A DNA stretch of 6,236 bases from contig DHMZ01000085.1 of assembly GCA_002406055.1 (NCBI GenBank), forward strand, positions 1-6,236, given 5' to 3'. Shown piece by piece: positions 1-6,010 of this stretch. How positions within the stretch are numbered: the first letter of the stretch is position 1; every line of letters starts with the position of its first letter. Under the pieces are notes generated by a model. That model was not told where the DNA came from. It ran no database searches and was given only the letters and a program-made list of their open reading frames with translations. The position numbers and the translations under genes are program-made. This DNA is from Spirochaetales bacterium UBA4629. GTDB taxonomy: Bacteria; Spirochaetota; Spirochaetia; Sphaerochaetales; Sphaerochaetaceae.

Positions 1-938
1 CCACTCTTTTCTTCCTCTGCTGCAAGAATCTCTTTAATAGATTTTGTTATTTCAATAGTATTACCATCACTACGCTTACATACATCAACGCTGATTACTT
101 CTTTGCCATCTTTTGAAACAAGGTAGTCATCACTCTTATAAACAAGAGAAATATCAGCAACATCTTCTAGCCTTACAATTCCTCCATCTAAAGAGTATCC
201 AATTGTAAGCGATTTAATATCATCAAGAGAAGAATATGAAGAATCAAATTTTGCATCAATTGAAGATGAGGCAAATGTAACTGAATCAAGAGGAATTGAG
301 TAGTTAGATAAACTAAGCATTTGATAAACTGTAAGAGGAGAGATTCCTCTACTATTAAGCTCATCTAACTTCAATTTAACATCAACAGTTGCTGTTTTTG
401 CACCATTTACTGTGATTGTAGATACACCTTCAATCTGTGAAATTTGAGGTTTAATTGTATCTGTTATATATTGTCCAATTGCGTTAATATCGTCTCCCTC
501 AGCTTCAACAACAAAAGATGCGATAGGAAGCATTGATGTACCACCAACAAGAGCGTAAGGACGACCTTGAATACCTGAAGGAAGGTCATCGATTAAATCA
601 TCAATTCTATTTCTGACTTCATCAATCTCGTCATATGGATCTACTCCATCTTGATATGTTACAGAGACAATAGAAGCACTGTTTATAGATTGAGACGACA
701 TACTCTTGAAGTTTGGAAGAGTAACAAAATCATCTTCAAGAACATTTGTTACAGTCTCTTCAATATCCTTACTAGAGGCACCAGGATAAATTGTTAAAAC
801 ATAAACCATTGGGTTTGAAATATCTGGAAGGAATTCTGTGTTAGTATCGCCAACAGCCATTAAGCCAAATACTCCTAAAGCTAGTAGTGTCATGGCAATT
901 ATGACTGGATGTGCAACAGGATAACGAGTAAGCTTCAT
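1..938 (-). CDS. RND-family efflux pump, inner-membrane subunit (N-terminal part, cut by window edge)
   Basis: This is the inner-membrane, proton-driven subunit of a tripartite efflux pump of the AcrB/MexB type. The visible 312 codons run without a stop to the window edge, about the first third of a family protein that is usually 1,000 or more residues. Residues 10-30 form the single N-terminal membrane helix (IIAMTLLALGVFGLMAVG). A periplasmic porter domain follows, with the family patterns TEFLPDIS and YPGAS near residues 34-57 and the later VRLEDVADI near 266-274. The proton-relay aspartates of TM4 lie beyond the edge, so activity cannot be judged. The start ATG lies one base after the stop of the upstream fusion-protein gene, with an AGAGGG ribosome-binding site inside that gene's end, which indicates translational coupling. 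Substrate is unknown. Family is certain from sequence; subfamily (drug versus lipid or metal export) is not. Confidence 0.93.
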   Translation of the reverse strand, partial: MKLTRYPVAHPVIIAMTLLALGVFGLMAVGDTNTEFLPDISNPMVYVLTIYPGASSKDIEETVTNVLEDDFVTLPNFKSMSSQSINSASIVSVTYQDGVDPYDEIDEVRNRIDDLIDDLPSGIQGRPYALVGGTSMLPIASFVVEAEGDDINAIGQYITDTIKPQISQIEGVSTITVNGAKTATVDVKLKLDELNSRGISPLTVYQMLSLSNYSIPLDSVTFASSSIDAKFDSSYSSLDDIKSLTIGYSLDGGIVRLEDVADISLVYKSDDYLVSKDGKEVISVDVCKRSDGNTIEITKSIKEILAAEEEKS

Positions 939-939
939 A

Positions 940-2019
940 TTAGTTGCCCTCTACAATAGAAACAGCCTGACCGGAAAAGATAGAGTTCTGGCCTTTTGAA
1001 ATAAAGGATTTATCTTCATATCCGCTAGGAAGAAGAACATAGTCTTCGTTCATATATGCATCGCTTAAATCAAGATACTTAGCTGTCATAGAAGCTTCAT
1101 CTACATAGTAAGCAGAGTTGTCAAGTTTGATTGTTCTTCTGTTAATTGAGTATCCCTCTTTTGTATCAAGAACAATATTAACTTTGATAAACATTCCTGG
1201 TGTAAATCCCTCTGGGTTATCAAGAGTTAAGTAGAGCTTGAAGTTTCTGCTAGTAGGATCAACATATGGGGAAACAGACTTAATTGAAGCTGTTGTAGTA
1301 AGTTCTTCCGAATAGCTAGAGGATGGACGTGTTACTGTAATTGATATATCACTAGAGTTGTTAGCAAAGAAAGCATAGTACTTTTCGCCTAAGTTTAGGT
1401 TTACAACTAAATCTGATAAATCAGCTATTGTTGCTATCGGGGTACCTTTAATGGCTGTACTTCCTTTACTAGATACTGTCTTCAAAACTGTTCCAGAGGC
1501 ATGAGCAACAACGTCAGTGTAGGAGAGTTGGAGTTTGGCAAGCTCCATCTGTGCCTTCATAGCATCTCGCTGTGCTTTTACAGTATCATAATCTTGCTGT
1601 GAGACAGAATTTGTCTTATAAAGTTTTTCGATTCTTTGAAATGAACTTTCATATCCAAGATATGCACTTGTGGCTTGCTCATACTGTAGTTCATATGGTT
1701 CTGGATCAATCTTGGCAATTACGTCGCCTTCTTTAACGTAGTCTCCCTCTTTTACGTAATACTCAATAATTGTTCCCTCAACATATGGAGTAACAGGAAT
1801 TATTGAATCTGCTGAAACATAAGAAGAGAAGGTTACATCCTTTTGTATCTTTCTTACTTCAGGTCTTTCAACTTCAACGGGAGATGTCGGTCGAGTATAT
1901 GTACTCTCTGTTCTCGTTGAATAGAACCATCTTAAAAGAAAAAACAAACCAATAAAAATAACCAATAGTACAACATACATTAGTACTGTCTGAAATTTGC
2001 TAGTTTTTTTAGTGTTCAT
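940..2019 (-). CDS. RND efflux periplasmic adaptor (HlyD/AcrA-type membrane-fusion protein)
   Basis: This 359-residue periplasmic adaptor links an RND pump to an outer-membrane channel. Residues 12-30 are one hydrophobic helix preceded by lysines. No lipobox cysteine is visible, so it is anchored by an uncleaved N-terminal helix rather than by lipid. A first lipoyl half-motif spans about 74-107 (VEGTIIEYYVKEGDYVKEGD). A short alpha-helical hairpin covers about 108-166, and a second lipoyl half about 167-200 (ASGTVLKTVSSKGS). A beta-barrel follows at about 202-285, containing the family pattern SRNFKLYLTLDNP and PGMFIKVNI, then a C-terminal membrane-proximal domain. The short hairpin resembles small adaptors more than the long ones of E. 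coli AcrA. It is the first gene of the operon, with the pump gene starting one base after its TAA. It is probably controlled by the divergent TetR gene. Family assignment is firm; substrate is unknown. Confidence 0.95.
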   Translation of the reverse strand: MNTKKTSKFQTVLMYVVLLVIFIGLFFLLRWFYSTRTESTYTRPTSPVEVERPEVRKIQKDVTFSSYVSADSIIPVTPYVEGTIIEYYVKEGDYVKEGDVIAKIDPEPYELQYEQATSAYLGYESSFQRIEKLYKTNSVSQQDYDTVKAQRDAMKAQMELAKLQLSYTDVVAHASGTVLKTVSSKGSTAIKGTPIATIADLSDLVVNLNLGEKYYAFFANNSSDISITVTRPSSSYSEELTTTASIKSVSPYVDPTSRNFKLYLTLDNPEGFTPGMFIKVNIVLDTKEGYSINRRTIKLDNSAYYVDEASMTAKYLDLSDAYMNEDYVLLPSGYEDKSFISKGQNSIFSGQAVSIVEGN

Positions 2020-2021
2020 AG

Positions 2022-2027
2022 CTCCTC
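2022..2027 (-). promoter_or_regulatory. Ribosome-binding site of the fusion-protein gene, unusually close to its ATG
   Basis: On the minus strand GAGGAG ends only two bases before the ATG at 2019; gaps of 5-9 bases are usual. The next in-frame ATG, at residue 14, lies inside the membrane helix and would remove the positive N-terminus. The first ATG is therefore kept despite the tight spacing. Confidence 0.6.
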
Positions 2028-2041
2028 ACATTACAGGTGGA

Positions 2042-2070
2042 AAAATACAAAAAAGGATTTATAGTTTCAA
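2042..2070 (-). promoter_or_regulatory. Probable sigma-70 promoter of the RND efflux operon
   Basis: Read on the minus strand, TTGAAA (2070-2065) is followed after exactly 17 bases by TATTTT (2047-2042). Transcription would start near 2035 and give a leader of about 15 bases that carries the GAGGAG site. The hexamers are close to consensus, but the whole region is AT-rich, so chance matches are common. I see no convincing palindrome directly over it. Confidence 0.5.
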
Positions 2071-2169
2071 TAGAATAGAAGTTTGTTTTAACAATTATTA
2101 AAAAAAAGAGTAAAATTAGACAAATGTTTAAAATATGATTATTTTTTTAATTATCTATTTGTAATAAAA

Positions 2170-2187
2170 GTAAATATATTGTAAATA
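2170..2187. repeat. Short direct repeat GTAAATA in the divergent control region
   Basis: GTAAATA occurs at 2170-2176 and again at 2181-2187, 11 bp apart, with a partial copy (GTAAT) at 2161. The spacing is about one helical turn, which a DNA-binding protein could use, but in such AT-rich sequence it may be chance. The stretch around it, about 2071-2233, holds no gene that I can see. Confidence 0.3.
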
Positions 2188-2233
2188 ATTTTAAAGTTAT
2201 AAATAAAAACAATAAAACAGTAGTATGAATTTA

Positions 2234-2277
2234 ATACACTAGTTGCTTTTTTTAAAAAAAATGTTATAACTGTGTAT
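2234..2277. promoter_or_regulatory. Imperfect dyad over the tetR-family gene promoter (candidate operator)
   Basis: The left arm is ATACAC (2234-2239) plus AGTT (2241-2244). The right arm is AACTGTGTAT (2268-2277). The arms are exact reverse complements except for one extra T at 2240. They overlap both promoter hexamers of the regulator gene, so a bound protein would block its transcription. The arm centres lie about 33 bp apart, roughly three helical turns, which is wider than most TetR operators. Autoregulation by the adjacent TetR protein is an inference. Confidence 0.4.
2243..2270 (+). promoter_or_regulatory. Extended -10 promoter of the TetR-family gene (leaderless)
   Basis: TTGCTT (2243-2248) is followed after 16 bases by TATAAC (2265-2270), and TG at 2262-2263 completes an extended -10 element. 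Initiation 7-8 bases past the -10 falls at 2277-2278, on the ATG itself. The spacer is a T-run followed by an A-run. Confidence 0.55.
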
Positions 2278-2862
2278 ATGGAAAAGAAGTTGAATAAAAA
2301 TGCACTTAGATCAAAGAAACTGATTAGGCAGGCTTTTTTGAAAATATTGCAAAAAAAAGATCCTTCAGGAATATCAATAACTGAAATAGTTAATGAAGCA
2401 AATATTAATCGTGCTACCTTTTATGCACACTATTCATGTCTTAAAGATTTATTAGACGAAATAGAGAATGAAGTTATTGATAAGATGATGAATTTATTGA
2501 AAAACTTTGAGTTAGAAAACTTCTTTTCTAATCCTGCTCCTCTTTTACTTCAAGTAAGTCTATTCTTAAATGAGGATGTAGACTATTACAGAACGTTGAT
2601 AAAAACTCCAGGTTCTAATCGCTTTCTGGAAAAACTAATGTCAATTCTTATTGATTTTATGGAGAAAGATCAGTCTATTCCGCTAGAAGTAAGAGAATCT
2701 AAAGCTTTCAAACTTCGTATTTATTATTTTGCAGGAGGTCTTACAACACTCTACTGCAAATGGTTTATGGGAGAGTTTAATTGCTCACTTTTTGATATTC
2801 CTTTAGAAGTAAGTAAGATATTTTCATCCATGACACTTCCTTTTGATAAAAAAACTAATTAA
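2278..2862 (+). CDS. TetR/AcrR-family transcriptional regulator
   Basis: This 194-residue protein is a DNA-binding, ligand-responsive repressor, a typical TetR-family length. The helix-turn-helix lies at residues 33-52 (SITEIVNEANINRATFYAHY), with the family's NRATFY recognition-helix pattern and a basic arm before it. The C-terminal half is helical and contains YYFAGGLTTLYCKWFMGEF at about 149-167, like the conserved helix of the TetR subgroup whose C-terminal domains end with a W in a G..G....W pattern. The ligand is unknown. I chose the ATG at 2278 over an in-frame GTG at 2272, because the only good promoter would start transcription at about 2277-2278 and no Shine-Dalgarno sequence precedes either codon. 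It is divergent from the efflux operon, the standard arrangement for a local efflux repressor. Its last 8 bases overlap the end of the convergent membrane-protein gene. Confidence 0.93.
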   Translation: MEKKLNKNALRSKKLIRQAFLKILQKKDPSGISITEIVNEANINRATFYAHYSCLKDLLDEIENEVIDKMMNLLKNFELENFFSNPAPLLLQVSLFLNEDVDYYRTLIKTPGSNRFLEKLMSILIDFMEKDQSIPLEVRESKAFKLRIYYFAGGLTTLYCKWFMGEFNCSLFDIPLEVSKIFSSMTLPFDKKTN

Positions 2863-3277
2863 GTGCATCTTTAACGCTGACTGTTATATGACAAATGGCA
2901 AATAGGATAGCAAATGACAGCAATAGGTAGTTTTTGTCGATAATAGCTGAGGAAATGAACATTAAAGATGGAAGCACAGATAAAAGAATACTTCTTAAAA
3001 GAGATCCTTCTTTTCTCATTATTATCCAAACAAGAATATATAAAACAAGAAAAGTAAGCGGAATAAGATAGGAGAGAAGGGAGTCTGTACGACTCTCTTC
3101 TACTTTAACAACATAAAAGAACATAGTTGCGTAGCGTGCTACGCTCTCAACTTTCTCCCAGAATGGTTTGTATTCTTTTTGGTACTTTTCTTTATTTTCT
3201 TGTTTTGAAAAGAAAATAACAGAAGGAATCATTAGGACTATCAGCATTACTAAGTTGATGGGATAAAAGTTAAACAT
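2855..3277 (-). CDS. Small polytopic membrane protein of unknown function
   Basis: The function of this 140-residue, very hydrophobic protein is not recognised. Likely membrane segments are at about 7-24, 66-87, 93-112 and 116-134, with a shorter hydrophobic stretch at 46-58. A charged loop at 25-45 is rich in lysine and glutamate (KQENKEKYQKEY). The layout, a first helix ending in IPSVIFF, a K/E-rich loop with a tyrosine, then VARYATMFF, reminds me of uncharacterised small membrane proteins in Firmicutes with a PNIIY-like motif and a GR(F/Y)xxxF helix; this is from memory and unverified. No Shine-Dalgarno sequence precedes the ATG, and no convincing -35 element is visible. The gene overlaps the TetR-family gene by 8 bp tail to tail, so it is not co-transcribed with it. 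The long open frame and membrane pattern support a real gene. Confidence 0.72.
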   Translation of the reverse strand: MFNFYPINLVMLIVLMIPSVIFFSKQENKEKYQKEYKPFWEKVESVARYATMFFYVVKVEESRTDSLLSYLIPLTFLVLYILVWIIMRKEGSLLRSILLSVLPSLMFISSAIIDKNYLLLSFAILFAICHITVSVKDALN

Positions 3278-3290
3278 ATTGTAATAGTAA

Positions 3291-3522
3291 AAGATTTCAA
3301 AGCATTGGCCTAGAAGTGAATTGGAGTTTTTCTCGTGGTTGAAGTTAAGAATTCAAGTAGATATCATTATAGATAGAGAAAGAGATATAAAGTGGTGTTA
3401 TCGAGCAAGAGAGTGAGGAACTATTAGCTATGCTTTTGACAATCATTGAGCAAAAAATCAGAGATCAGAGTATAGAAAGGAAGCTAGAAGCCTCTTTCGG
3501 AACTTTTGCAAGGAAAATATAG
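3291..3522 (+). pseudogene. Possible broken gene remnant (two short open stretches in different frames)
   Basis: No intact gene lies here, but two open stretches look protein-like. The first runs 3291-3413 and contains FFSWLKLRIQVDIIIDRERD before a TGA at 3414. It recalls the C-terminal SW...QIDLLIDR..D.INLC segment seen in AAA-type ATPases that carry a nuclease-like C-terminal domain. The second is open from 3391 to its TAG at 3520-3522 in another frame and encodes charged, helix-like sequence (EELLAMLLTIIEQKIRDQS then LEASFGTFARKI). A frameshifted 3' end of a lost gene would explain both. There is no start codon with a ribosome-binding site. The similarity is from memory and short, so this is only tentative; plain intergenic sequence is the alternative. 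Confidence 0.25.
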
Positions 3523-3573
3523 TCACATAGTATTATTGTTTGATTTTTAAACTTCTGTTATATATACAAAAAA

Positions 3574-3618
3574 TTGCATAGATATACACTTTTCATGTAT
3601 AGACAAAAGTTCTATACT
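3574..3618 (+). promoter_or_regulatory. Promoter region of the amino-acid ABC operon
   Basis: Two candidates overlap. TTGCAT (3574-3579) with TATAGA (3598-3603) has an 18-base spacer. TTTTCA (3590-3595) with TATACT (3613-3618) has a 17-base spacer, a better -10 but a weaker -35. Starts near 3610 or 3625 would give leaders of about 30 or 15 bases. No riboswitch-like leader fits in that space. Confidence 0.5.
3583..3617. repeat. Two overlapping inverted repeats at the ABC promoter (candidate operator)
   Basis: TATACA (3583-3588) pairs with TGTATA (3596-3601) across 7 bases. GTATAGA (3597-3603) pairs with TCTATAC (3611-3617), again across 7 bases. The middle arm is shared, so three related half-sites sit 13-15 bp apart across the core promoter. 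A further ATATACA copy lies at 3562-3568, 20 bp before the one at 3582-3588. This fits the binding site of a dimeric repressor that I cannot name. Confidence 0.45.
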
Positions 3619-3627
3619 TTGCGCAAT

Positions 3628-3632
3628 AGGAG
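3628..3632 (+). promoter_or_regulatory. Ribosome-binding site that fixes the start of the binding-protein gene
   Basis: AGGAG sits 7 bases before the ATG at 3640. It supports that start over the longer frame beginning at a TTG at 3574, which lies inside the promoter and would bury the signal peptide. Confidence 0.85.
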
Positions 3633-3639
3633 AAGCACT

Positions 3640-4452
3640 ATGAAGAAAATCGTTACAATTATGCTTGTTTTTTTTGCATCTGTTGCTCTATTTGCAAATG
3701 GTTCAAAGGAAAACTCTGGTGTTGATAATTCACTACAGAATGTATTGGACAAAGGAGTGTTTGTTTTAGGTCTTGATGACTCATTTCCTCCAATGGGCTA
3801 CAGGGACGAAAATGGAGAGATCGTCGGTTTCGATATAGATACTGCGACAGAAGTTGCAAAGCGCCTAGGAGTAAAGCTTGTTGCACAACCAATTGATTGG
3901 AGTGCAAAAGAACAAGAGCTTGCTACAGGCAATATAGATTGCATTTGGAATGGCTTTACAATCACACCAGAACGCTTAGAGGCAATGACTTTCTCAGAGC
4001 CTTATGTCGACAATGCTCAAGTTGCTGTTGTAAGGATTTCTTCTGGATATTCAACGCTTGCTGACCTCAAAGGTAAGGTAATTGGTGTTCAAGCAGGTTC
4101 TTCTGCAGAGGATGCAATTGAGGATACTGAAGGCTTTAAGGAGAGTATCAAGGAGATTGTTGAATTCAAGGATAATCTTACAGCATTGATGGATTTGGAA
4201 ATCGGTGGAGTAGATGCCGTTATCATGGACTTACTAGTTGCAAATGATAATATCGCAAGGTCTGGAAAGGGCATATTCAAGATTTTGGACGAAGGACTAT
4301 CTAACGAAGAATATGGTATTGGATTTAGAAAAGGTGATATCGCGCTAAGGGACGCTGTTCAGAGTGCATTAGAAGATATGGCTAAGGACGGAACACTTGG
4401 TGCTATTGCAACAAAGTGGTTCGGTGCTGATATCACAGTTGTAGGAAAATAA
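3640..4452 (+). CDS. Polar amino-acid ABC transporter, periplasmic substrate-binding protein
   Basis: This 270-residue protein of the SBP_bac_3 family (HisJ/GlnH-like) captures an amino acid in the periplasm and delivers it to the permease. Residues 1-19 are a signal peptide with a KK start, a hydrophobic core and a likely cleavage after LFA. There is no lipobox cysteine, so the mature protein should be free in the periplasm. The family signature GFDIDTATEVAKRLG is at 63-77. By analogy with HisJ, R112 in TITPER should bind the ligand carboxylate, the GSS at 153-155 lines the pocket, and D197 in AVIMD should bind the amino group. All are present, so an alpha-amino acid ligand is likely, but which one (glutamine, cystine, arginine or other) cannot be read from this. 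The permease gene starts one base after the TAA. The two frames antisense to it are shadows. Confidence 0.95.
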   Translation: MKKIVTIMLVFFASVALFANGSKENSGVDNSLQNVLDKGVFVLGLDDSFPPMGYRDENGEIVGFDIDTATEVAKRLGVKLVAQPIDWSAKEQELATGNIDCIWNGFTITPERLEAMTFSEPYVDNAQVAVVRISSGYSTLADLKGKVIGVQAGSSAEDAIEDTEGFKESIKEIVEFKDNLTALMDLEIGGVDAVIMDLLVANDNIARSGKGIFKILDEGLSNEEYGIGFRKGDIALRDAVQSALEDMAKDGTLGAIATKWFGADITVVGK

Positions 4453-4453
4453 G

Positions 4454-5089
4454 ATGGGAAAACTTCTGCTGCAGTTATTGGATGGCACATTTGTCTCATT
4501 TAAAGTATTTGTGCTAACTCTTGTATTCTCTCTTCCTTTTGGCTTTGTTGTTTGCAAAGGAAAGATGAGTAAGTTCAAGCCCCTATCGTTTATCGTGGAT
4601 TTATATATCCAGATAATGAGAGGAACGCCTCTTATTCTGCAGCTGATATTCTTTTATTTTGCGCCTTACTATATCTTCGGATTTTCATTCCAGCGTTTTA
4701 CGGCTGCAATAGTAGCATTTGCAATAAACTACAGTGCATATTTTGCCGAAATATATCGCTCAGGACTCCAATCTATAGATAAGGGACAATATGAAGCAAG
4801 CAAGGTGTTAGGCTTTTCAAAGCCATACACCTTCTTTCACATAATACTGCCTCAAGTCATGAAGAATATAATGCCATCTCTTGCTAATGAGGTAATCACT
4901 CTTGTCAAAGATACAGCTCTTGCTTCCACTATTGGTGTAATTGAGCTCTTTAGAGTTGCTCAGACATCCTCCTCGAGAATCTTCTCGACAATGCCTATCT
5001 TTTTGGCAGGGGCATTCTATTTTGTTATGAACTACATTGTTTCAAAGATCTTTGCTCTTATTGAGAAAAAGCTTAGCTACTATAATTAG
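4454..5089 (+). CDS. Polar amino-acid ABC transporter, permease
   Basis: This 211-residue inner-membrane permease of the HisM/GlnP type forms the translocation path. It is somewhat shorter than the usual 215-230 but complete. About five membrane segments are visible, beginning at 12-33. The conserved RGTPLILQLIFFYF segment is at 56-69. The cytoplasmic EAA loop that docks on the ATPase runs about 113-134, with E114, A115, G120 and the LP at 132-133 all present. Only one permease gene is in the operon, so the channel is probably a homodimer. TAA-G-ATG joins it to the binding-protein gene, and its AGGA ribosome-binding site (4443-4446) lies inside that gene. No hairpin separates the two, so there is no obvious means of making extra binding protein. 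The ATPase gene follows after 12 bases. Confidence 0.95.
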   Translation: MGKLLLQLLDGTFVSFKVFVLTLVFSLPFGFVVCKGKMSKFKPLSFIVDLYIQIMRGTPLILQLIFFYFAPYYIFGFSFQRFTAAIVAFAINYSAYFAEIYRSGLQSIDKGQYEASKVLGFSKPYTFFHIILPQVMKNIMPSLANEVITLVKDTALASTIGVIELFRVAQTSSSRIFSTMPIFLAGAFYFVMNYIVSKIFALIEKKLSYYN

Positions 5090-5090
5090 A

Positions 5091-5097
5091 GGAGAGG
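5091..5097 (+). promoter_or_regulatory. Ribosome-binding site of the ABC ATPase gene
   Basis: GGAGAGG lies between the permease stop and the ATPase start. Its GGAG ends 7 bases before the ATG at 5102 but only 4 before the in-frame GTG at 5099, which favours the ATG. A further ATG at 5111 is possible but is farther than ideal. Confidence 0.7.
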
Positions 5098-5101
5098 TGT
5101 G

Positions 5102-5863
5102 ATGGAGAGTATGATCAAAGCCACAGGCATAAGAAAAAGCTTTGGTGAGAATGAGATATTGAAGGATATTTCATTCTCACTCAATAAGGGAGATGTTCTA
5201 TCTGTAATAGGTCCTTCAGGATCTGGAAAAAGTACGCTCTTAAGGATTATTACACAGCTAGAGAATGCTGATGGTGGTACTCTTGAAATCGCCGGAGAGA
5301 CTCTCTTTGAAGATAGAAATGGTGTTGCTGTATATAAAAAAGAAAAAGTTAGACAAAGAATTGGCCTTAGAACTGGACTTGTATTTCAGAACTTTAATCT
5401 CTTTCCGCACTTTTCTGTTCTGAGGAATGTTACAGAAGCTGAGATTGCAGTATTAAAGATGGACAAGAAAAGTGCTGAAGAAAAAGCCATGAGTCTACTT
5501 AGACGCATGGGCCTTGAGGATAAGGCTAAATCATATCCATCTGAGCTATCGGGAGGGCAGAAACAGAGAGTCTCAATAGCACGTGCTCTTGCCCTCGACC
5601 CAGAAGTGCTGTTCTTTGATGAGCCTACAAGTGCACTTGACCCTGAACTTACTCGTGAAATCTTGAGAGTAATAAGGGCCTTAGCTGAAGACGATATGAC
5701 CATGGTTGTTGTCACGCACGAGATGAATTTTGCCAAAGGGATATCAGACTATGCAATATTCATGGACAATGGAGTGATTGTTGAAGAGGGTACTCCAGAT
5801 AAGCTATTTGGTGCTCCAGAGATTGAAAGAACACGAAAGTTCCTAGATTCATTTTCATCATAG
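5102..5863 (+). CDS. Polar amino-acid ABC transporter, ATP-binding subunit
   Basis: This 253-residue ATPase powers import from the cytoplasmic face, in the GlnQ/HisP group and of normal length. All motifs are intact: Walker A GPSGSGKS at 37-44, Q-loop Q96 in VFQNFNLFPH, signature LSGGQ at 149-153, Walker B VLFFDEP at 169-175, D-loop SALD at 177-180 and switch histidine H206. The FNLFPH stretch after the Q-loop is typical of amino-acid importers. The start at 5102 is chosen from the ribosome-binding site; GTG at 5099 would add one residue. It is the last gene of the operon and is followed about 50 bp later by an intrinsic terminator. Residues 72-90 (RNGVAVYKKEKVRQRIGLR) form a slightly long charged loop before the Q-loop, which is also seen in relatives. 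Confidence 0.96.
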   Translation: MESMIKATGIRKSFGENEILKDISFSLNKGDVLSVIGPSGSGKSTLLRIITQLENADGGTLEIAGETLFEDRNGVAVYKKEKVRQRIGLRTGLVFQNFNLFPHFSVLRNVTEAEIAVLKMDKKSAEEKAMSLLRRMGLEDKAKSYPSELSGGQKQRVSIARALALDPEVLFFDEPTSALDPELTREILRVIRALAEDDMTMVVVTHEMNFAKGISDYAIFMDNGVIVEEGTPDKLFGAPEIERTRKFLDSFSS

Positions 5864-5910
5864 TAAAAGATAAAGTAGAAGATAAACGAAAATATAAGTT
5901 ATATAAACAC

Positions 5911-5969
5911 AATCAGCTGAAGAGAGATAATTTGTTTACATACAAATAATTCAGCTGATTATTTTTTTT
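5911..5969 (+). terminator. Rho-independent terminator of the ABC operon
   Basis: AATCAGCTGAA (5911-5921) and TTCAGCTGATT (5950-5960) form a perfect 11-bp stem. After one A come eight T residues (5962-5969). The 28-base loop can fold further: ATTTGT (5930-5935) pairs with ACAAAT (5942-5947) across a 6-base tip. Each outer arm contains the 8-bp palindrome TCAGCTGA. The position after the ATPase gene fits operon termination. Confidence 0.85.
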
Positions 5970-6010
5970 AAACTGCTTTTCAAGAGTTAAAAACACTTTT
6001 TGGAAATTAA

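Noticed and set aside
2086..2107. TTTTAA/TTAAAA inverted repeat in the divergent region
   Set aside because: It is pure A/T sequence in a very AT-rich background and is expected by chance.
2272..2277. GTG start two codons upstream for the TetR-family gene
   Set aside because: It has no ribosome-binding site and lies before or at the predicted transcription start.
3574..3639. Upstream TTG start extending the binding protein by 22 residues
   Set aside because: It overlaps the promoter elements and would displace the signal peptide; the ATG at 3640 has a well-placed AGGAG.
3659..3907. Minus-strand open frame of 82 codons inside the binding-protein gene
   Set aside because: It lies fully antisense to a strong family match and has low-complexity Q/L-rich content and no ribosome-binding site.
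4089..4578. Minus-strand open frames of 63 and 69 codons across the binding-protein/permease junction
   Set aside because: They are antisense shadows of confidently identified genes, with no recognisable domain.
5386..5736. Minus-strand open frame of 116 codons inside the ATPase gene
   Set aside because: It mirrors the conserved ATPase motifs on the other strand and has serine-rich shadow composition.
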